The notes beneath the pieces were generated by a model, which worked only from the letters and a program-made list of their open reading frames with translations, did not search any database and was not told the origin of the DNA. The translations under genes were made by a program, and so were the position numbers. 64,000 nucleotides of DNA from Rhodosporidiobolus odoratus. Taxonomy: Eukaryota > Basidiomycota > Microbotryomycetes > Sporidiobolales > Sporidiobolaceae. The stretch lies in the NCBI GenBank assembly GCA_034387635.1, contig JAOANU010000006.1, positions 620,001 through 684,000 on the forward strand, in the 5' to 3' direction. Shown here in pieces: positions 58,001 to 64,000 of this stretch (position 1 is the first letter of the stretch; each line of letters starts with the position of its first letter).

Positions 58001-58630
58001 CGAAGGAAGCGGTTCAGGCCATTCGCGACAAGCAGCGCGAACTCAACGCTCGACCGATCAAGAAGATCGCTGAAGCTAAGGCTCGCAAGAAGATGCGCAC
58101 CATTCGTCGCCTCGAGAAGACGAGGGCAAAGGCTCAGGGCATCAACGACGACGACGAGAACGGCTTGACGGAGAAGGAGAAGGCGGCCTCGATCGCGAAG
58201 GTCCTCGCCAAGTCGTCTGGGAAGCCGAAGAAGAAGCCCGAGAAGAAGCTTGTTGTGGCTTCTGGTGCCAACCGTGGATTGAAGGGCAGGCCCGGCGGTG
58301 TCAAGGGCAAGTACAAGGTGCGTGGCTTGATTCTTTCTCGATCACTCCCTCGACTGGGCCCGTTGAGCGGCAGCCTCAATTCGACGTATCCGTGTGGCTG
58401 ACACACACCGTATCTACTCTCTGTTCCGTCGCGCAGATGGTCGACCCTCGTCTCAAGAAGGAGGGTATGTCTGCACTTTCTCTGCCTTGTCCCCCCCCCC
58501 CCCCCCCCCCCCCCCCCCGACTCCCCTGTATACCGCCTCTTGCTGACCGCGTGCCGGTTCTCGTGTTACAGTTCGCGCTCTCAAGCGGATCCAGAAGCGC
58601 GACCGCAAGAACGGCGGCCGCAAGAAGTGA
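55028..58630 (+). CDS. SPB1: 27S pre-rRNA 2'-O-methyltransferase Spb1
   Basis: Twelve exons: 55028-55030, 55100-55127, 55187-55202, 55273-55287, 55346-55627, 55690-56292, 56354-56471, 56533-56625, 56688-57753, 57818-58317, 58437-58464, 58572-58630; 936 aa in phase. The N-terminal FtsJ domain has the K-D-K-E tetrad (Lys in RSAFKL, Asp in LHDGAP, Lys in TKVFRS, Glu in SAEIFV) and the SAM motif [10 protein letters not shown] long acidic/basic middle follows, then the SPB1 C-terminal domain ([37 protein letters not shown]) and a basic tail. In yeast it methylates G2922 of 25S rRNA in the 60S pre-ribosome in the nucleolus. The start codon stands alone as the coding part of exon 1. Exons 3 and 4 are 16 and 15 nt. 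Confidence 0.95.
58491..58518 (+). repeat. Poly-C tract in the last SPB1 intron
   Basis: A run of 28 C between donor 58465 and acceptor 58571. Confidence 0.9.
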
Positions 58631-59322
58631 GCGGTTTTTCCATTTGCGGGTTATGCGGGTCGTCCGGGTTGTCGCTTTACTTCTCTGTTCTTGTTGTGAC
58701 ATATTTGCATCGGCGACTGAGCCGCGGTGGACCTGCAGAGAGTCAGAACGGCGTGTGTTTGCGCTTCTGCCCATCTCAATTGTCGGCTTTAAGTTCCGTC
58801 GACTCTCCGCCGCGAAGTCTTTGCGAGACCGACTGTCTGCTGTACGCGCGGTGCTTATACCTCTGTCATCGAAAGCAAGGCTGCCGGGCACGCACGTCCG
58901 GCGAGCACCTTTATGTTCGAAAATGTGAACACAGGATCAAAGTCGAGTCAGTCCTTCCGCCGCCGGGCGGAAGACCGGAAACGACGCGTCCCTCTCCTTC
59001 TCTCTTCCTTACTCAAGCAAGCACAGGTAGACTCTACGCCAGAGCAGCCTACTTGACCCGGAGACTCGTCCAGCTCGTCTCTCCCGCTTCCCTCGTCGTT
59101 GTCGTCGTCGGAACTTCCTCGTCGACACTCTTATCTTCGATTGGCCCACCGCCTTTGATTGCCGTGCGCCTGTCGCTAGCACCCGCTTGAACAACCTCAA
59201 GCCGATCCAATTTCCTCTCACTCCACGTGAGTTACTTTTCTCCCTCTTCTTTCTTACCCCCGTCCCCCTGTGTATTGACTTGGTTGCCTACAACAGCCCC
59301 GACCTCACCCACACCCATCACA
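58631..59322 (+). promoter_or_regulatory. Promoter and 5' leader of the right bZIP gene
   Basis: From about 58925 it matches the leader of the left copy. It holds an upstream ORF of 47 codons (58913-59056) whose start is not conserved in the left copy, and a well-formed leader intron (GTGAGT at 59229 to CAACAG at 59296). Confidence 0.5.
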
Positions 59323-60661
59323 ATGTCCCAGTTCACTCCAGTCACCTACACCAGTGCCCCAGCCGTCAGGGAGACCTACGGACAGGAGCCGTCGAGTTTC
59401 AGCAAGGCCGTCTCGGCCGTCCGCCCGATCGAGGCGGACCGTCTGCCATTGACGGTCTAAGCCACGACCAGGCGAGCACCGACGTCGCCATCTCGCCCGA
59501 CGACCTACTACGCTTTCTCGACACTGTAACGGCCACCGGTTCGACCCTCGGACCGCCGCCCGCTTTCCCTTCCCTTTCGCCTTCTGTCTCGACTTCCCTT
59601 TCGGCTCCTTCTGTCCATGCTCTATCTTCTACTTTCGACTCTTCGCTGCACACCGATGACGCCCTCGAGCTTTCTTCCCTCTTCGGTTCATCGGTCAAGG
59701 AGCCGGATGTCCCCCAGCTTCCCTCCGGTTTCGCCGCTCCGGCCAAAGCCTTCGATGCTGGTACGCAACAAGCCTTCTTCAGGTCCGTCCTCAATGTTTG
59801 CTGACGCTGCTCCCTCTTTCAGGCGACATTTTCCTCCCCTTCGACCTCGATCCGCTTTCAGCCTCCCTTTCCTCTGCTTCAACCGACCTCTTCGCTTTTC
59901 CTCTGTTCGAACCTTCTTCTGCGTCCTTTCCGTCCTCGACTCTCCCCTCTGATCCTCTCGTCTTTGACGCTGCGCTCGACTCGCCGCTCGGTCTCGGCAA
60001 TGGCAGCTCCCTCTCGGACTTCCTTGCGTCGCCGATGTTCAGCTTGCCGCCCTCCGCCGCGCCGAGCACGACATTCAGCGAGCTGCCGCTACCGAGTCCT
60101 TCCGCCGAGCTCACGGCGTCGACGTTCTCTTTCTTCCCTCCACCCCATTCTTCGGCCTCCCTTTCCTTCCACTCCAACACTCCGACTACCGCTTTACTGC
60201 CGCCTCTTCCTTCTTGCTCGATGTTGCCTACACCTTCCCTCGATCTCACCTGCGTGGCCCCTCCGCGTCGCACTAGCCACAAGCCCGTACCCACGGGCTT
60301 CGCTAGCACCTCGACGCCTCTCCTCGCCATGGACGCTCCGATTCAGGCTCGGAACTCGGTCATCCCTTCTGCCACGTCTCGCAAGCGCAAGACGGCGGCT
60401 GCGGAGAAGGCCTTGGCAAAGCGACGCAAGGAGGCCGAGGCGGAAGCTTCTCCTCCTTTGACCGTCGAGGGCGTGGTCGAACTTCCGGCTGACATCGTCG
60501 CCGCTGTTGAACGGAAACGCTTGCAGAACACGCTCAGCGCTCGCAAGAGTAGGGCGAGGAAGCAGGCTCGGGTACAGGAGCTCGAGGCGGAGAACGAGGC
60601 GCTGAGGAAGCGGGTCGAGGACTTGGAGCGGACGCTGGGCATCGTAGGGCGTGCTGCTTAG
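58925..60661. repeat. Inverted segmental repeat, right arm
   Basis: Reverse-complement partner of 38416-40150 (coordinates sum to 99077). Similarity stops about 25 bp after the bZIP stop codon on this side. Confidence 0.93.
59323..60661 (+). CDS. Gcn4-like bZIP transcription factor, right copy
   Basis: Model: 59323-59418, 59472-59760, 59823-60661, 407 aa; same structure as the left copy with no net indel. By my reading exons 1 and 2 are identical in protein to the left copy, and all of about 20 amino-acid changes lie in the last exon, mostly near the middle and at the extreme C-terminus (GIVGRAA versus GIGGVAP). The basic region NTLSARKSRARKQARV is unchanged, and the zipper reads ELEAENEALRKRVEDLE. 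DNA target should therefore be the same as for the left copy. The frame switch between exon 1 and exon 2 is present here too, so it is not a sequencing error in one copy. Confidence 0.82.
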
Positions 60662-61164
60662 GGCTTTCTGGTCTGTACGCATTTTGTCTACCCTCCCTGC
60701 TTTCCTCCTGCAAGGCAAGTATGGTTCCTCTGTCCCGCGGGTCGGACCTTGCGCAAGGCGAAGGCTAAATTAACGAAGTTGCATCGAGGCGCGTCCGGTA
60801 AGCACCTGGCTTTTCTCCCCCGTCTAGCGGAGGGAACCTCAAGACTGAGTAGTTGATGCTGCAGCACGCAACGCAGCTATTCGAACGGTGCCAGCATAAC
60901 CGTTACTCGTAGCTTGTGCGTCCGTCCAAGCGTCCGCTCCGCGAATCGCGATGTCCGGCCTTCCTCGCCTCTTTCCGAGCCTGCCTGAACTCTGCTCCGC
61001 CTTCTTAGGTCGCCGATGCACAGGCCATATGCCGAGCACACCTAAAGGTGGCTCTCTCATGAACAGCGGGACGATCCGCGGAGGTTGTAAAAAAAGTTGC
61101 AGTCTCGCGGGCTACACCTTGCAGCTGCTGGGGTGCGACTCCTTTCCTTCTACGGTGCTCAAGT
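60662..61164. other. Region between the right bZIP and MFS genes
   Basis: About 500 bp. Presumed terminator and MFS promoter. No gene seen. Confidence 0.45.
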
Positions 61165-64000
61165 ATGGATGCGCATCGTCGTGGGGTGCATACCGTCGTA
61201 CAGAGCTCTTCGGAAGATGAGTCGTACTCGGCGCGACGAAGCAGCGAGTTAGATTCGGTAGCTTGATTTCCCTCCTTGCTCCGAGCTGCTCCACTTGACT
61301 GTTCCCTTCTGCCCTCTCGCTCGTCTCCCCTCGTTTGGGCCAAGCTGACCCCATTGCCTTGTCTAGCATGGGCACACTTTGCCCGTCTATAACGCCCAAG
61401 GTCGTGACGGCGAGACCTTCAACTTCTCTCGTCAATCGAGGCCTTCTCGCCAGACTGCGAATCTCGCACGAGGGCCGTCTCCTTCAAGTGTTGACTTCGG
61501 CGGAACCGTGCATCGAGAGTATCAGCAGCCTGCAGACAGCGGCTCGGATCGGGTACGCCCACGCTTCCTTTTCTTTCCCCGATCTCTCCCTGCGTCTTTG
61601 ACATGCCCTTCTTACACCTGGCTGCGCCGAAGTCGCTTTCTGCTTTCTGCTTTCTGCTTTCCATTCTGATGTGCTTGCGCCCTGACTTCTGCAATCGCCC
61701 GTTGCCCGTTTTTGCGCAGCCCCGCGATCGCCCTCTCTCACGCTCAAGCCAATCAACGAAGAAACGCCGTGCCAGTGTTCGCTCTGCCTCGCCCGATTCC
61801 CGCCAAGACGAGCAATCCTGGCTGAATTTGGATGGGGGCGACTCTGGCAGTGAGAGCGACTCGGTAATCTACCTTTTCCTATTCTCTTCTCCTCCAGAAG
61901 GAAGTTCGGATGGAGCCTCGGGGTCGCACCCTTCGCGCCTAGCTCTACAAGCGACGAGTACTGATACTTGTTGCTCCACTCTTTGCTATCGTACACAGCC
62001 GCAACACCCGGTTGACCCACGAACGACCTCCTCGAGGCCCCGCTCAGCTGGGGGCTCTCCCCCAGGGTCTGCGCGACGAGCTCCGTCCCCTGCACAGAGC
62101 GCAGCGCGCTCGAGTAGTGTTGGGACAAACATGATGAATGTGGTGAACGGTCCGGGAAACGTTCAACCCCAAGTTATCGTAGTCGAGGACGAGGAGCAGC
62201 ATCTGCGGCCCAAGGGTTTCAAGGCTATTCCAGACCTCTATCGGCGTCTCGACCCGACGCAGAAAAAGGTCATGTATGGTCTTTTCATCTTCGCCATCGC
62301 CACTTCGCTCGACACGGTAAGCTTCTGAATCCGTTAGCCTGCTTTCGGTTCACTTCTCCTTGCACTTACACTTGCTGTTACTGACCTCGTCCCTTGCCTA
62401 CAGGCGACAGTCAGCCAGTACATCACCTCCGCAACCTCATCTTTCGACGACCATGCCGTTCTCGGAATCGTTCTGACGGCACAAGCCATCGGGGTCGCTG
62501 TTTTTCGGCCGTTCGCAACCAAGGCATGTCAGCCTTCGTCATTCACACTGCAGATGCTTACCCCTTACTCGTGCAGGAAAGTATCGTGATCGGTCTAGGG
62601 TGGTCTTTCGTGATGTCTACCGTCCTCTACGCCGTAGGCTGTACGCCTGCTTCTTCCCTGTTTTCCAAGCGCGCTGGCAACTAACGTCTCATTACGCTCT
62701 GACAGATGCGCTCATGGCTGCGGCACCCGGCATTCCGTTATACGCCGCTGGCAACGTTCTCGGCGCTTTGGGCAGCTCAACGCTGATCACTCTTCCAGGG
62801 GTACGAGCAACTCCCTGCCGGGCGCGGTCATCCTTTGCTGATCAGGCTTGGGTCTTCACAGACAGCCGTCTATGCTTACGCCCCGGATCTCGGCGATACC
62901 AGCTTGTTGCATGCGATCTTCTCGATCCCATCCTATGCGACTGGTTGGCTTGGTTCAGCTATGGTTGATCAAGTACTCGGCTCTATCGGATGGCGATGGG
63001 GTATCGGAATGTGCGTATCCGTCTCCGACAGCGACCTCGTGTTCGTTCTTAACTTTCATTTGGGTCCCAGGTTCTGTTTCATTACGCCTCTCTTCGTACT
63101 TCCCGTCGCCACCGTCATTTTCGTCGACGAGCGGCGCAAGGAGCCTGCGCCACACCAAGCGGCAACTTCGCATCTCGAGGAAGGCCACGGGCTTTTCAGG
63201 TCTCAGGCGCGTCGCCTTCGAATTCGAGGAAGAGCGCTGGTTTCGCGAGAGGGACACTTCTCCGAAATTGACGCTATCGGCCTCCTCCTCCTGACGGCCT
63301 CGATGGGCGGTCTCTTCATTCCTTTGTTCGTCCTGCTCTGGATGTCGGTGGGTGACTCGGTACTCACCTTCTCTTTCCATAGAACGCTCGTTGGCGCTGG
63401 CGGCTTCACCTGGACGTCCCCGCAATTCTTGGTCCCTATAATCCTCGGCGCGTGTGCCGCCGTGGCCTACGCCTGGTACGAGACTAAAGCACGACACCCC
63501 CTGTTTCCCCTACTCGTCTTCACGATGCGCGAAACCATCACGTCCTTTTTGGCAAATCTACTCAACCTGGCCTCCTACACGTTGATTCTCACATATCAAT
63601 ACTCCTGTAAGTCGTTTGCCTTCCTTTTTCGAGATGGCAGGCACTGAGTAGTGTTCGCTTTGCAGTCATCCAAGTCATGTTCCCCAATTGGTCCCCTTTT
63701 GTGCAGGGTTGCTTCTCGTAAGCCAAACGTCTATGTCTCTCTCTAGCGGACCATACTGACTCGGGATCCAATCTACCAGATTCGTGCAGCTCTGTGCCAC
63801 CTATTTTGCCAACTTCGCATTCTCTTTAACCATTCAAAGGCTGGCTGCCCGTCACAACCTAGCGCAGGACGCCGGTACGCTCAAAGGATGGTTGCTCAAG
63901 CAGCCGATGGTATACTCTGCGCCCTCCGCTCGCTTTCCAACCCCGTTCTGATGTCTTCGATTTCCAGATCTTTGTTTGTTTCGGTCACGGGTTGCGAGTG
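61165..64000 (+). CDS. MFS transporter, siderophore-iron (SIT/ARN) type, right copy, 3' end off window
   Basis: Exons: 61165-61248, 61367-61552, 61720-61863, 61999-62316, 62404-62523, 62577-62640, 62706-62800, 62862-63010, 63071-63325, 63383-63606, 63666-63717, 63780-63909, 63968 onward; all in phase. A disordered Ser/Arg-rich N-terminus of about 200 residues precedes the membrane part, which starts near KKVMYGLFIFAIATSLDT. MFS/SIT segments follow (SSFDDHAVLGIVLTAQAIGV, YAAGNVLGALGSSTLITLPG, LGSIGWRWGIGM, RHPLFPLLVFTMRE). Likely proton-driven uptake of a ferric siderophore at the plasma membrane (inference from family). The intron 62524-62576 begins GC where the left copy has GT. The protein is well diverged from the left copy despite identical exon layout. 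Confidence 0.85.

Noticed and set aside
38416..60661. Reading the two bZIP genes as a mating-type homeodomain locus
   Set aside because: The DNA-binding domain is a bZIP, not a homeodomain. No pheromone or receptor gene was seen nearby.
1..64000. CRISPR arrays, rRNA, tRNA, bacterial mobile elements
   Set aside because: None seen. Repeats present are LTRs, microsatellites, C runs and the bZIP inverted repeat.

Overview
This 64 kb window looks like nuclear DNA of a GC-rich, intron-dense basidiomycete yeast, probably Pucciniomycotina/Microbotryomycetes (Rhodotorula-like). That placement is an inference from three things: many short introns (about 50-100 nt, often with a CTGAC-like branch site), strong preference for C in third codon positions, and fungal housekeeping gene content. 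I saw no rRNA, tRNA, CRISPR or bacterial-type operon. All gene models were spliced by eye from GT/GC...AG signals, reading-frame phase and family knowledge.

Layout. 1-6560: a minus-strand gene of unknown function runs off the left edge. An intact Ty3/gypsy chromodomain retrotransposon (1033-6325) lies between it and a possible upstream exon. 8029-20053: a 2-oxoglutarate oxygenase, a disordered hypothetical protein, TIM8, a large LisH-WD40 (TBL1/Sif2-like) corepressor subunit, a small V-ATPase f/RNASEK-type membrane protein and mitochondrial GatC. 20593-24035: a secreted cysteine-rich protein built from repeated exon modules (20 exons). 24236-34340: a long coiled-coil protein, APC10/DOC1, mitochondrial seryl-tRNA synthetase and a URC4/DUF1688 protein.

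34644-64000 is framed by an inverted duplication. On the left, on the minus strand, are a Gcn4-like bZIP gene and an MFS (siderophore-type) transporter. On the right the same pair appears on the plus strand. The transporter copies are clearly diverged but keep the same exon sizes. The bZIP copies are almost identical, including their introns and leader. Between the two arms lie unrelated single genes: a disordered protein, a CDF metal transporter, an SH3 protein, an aldo-keto reductase, an unknown membrane protein, pantothenate kinase and SPB1.

Functional links. Several genes serve mitochondria (TIM8, GatC, mitochondrial SerRS). Metal transport is represented by the CDF transporter and the two siderophore-type transporters. 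Many neighbours are divergent pairs with intergenic gaps of only 50-130 bp. The most interesting items are the bZIP/MFS inverted duplication with uneven divergence, the exon-module Cys-rich gene, a frame switch in both bZIP genes, and three apparent GC-AG introns.
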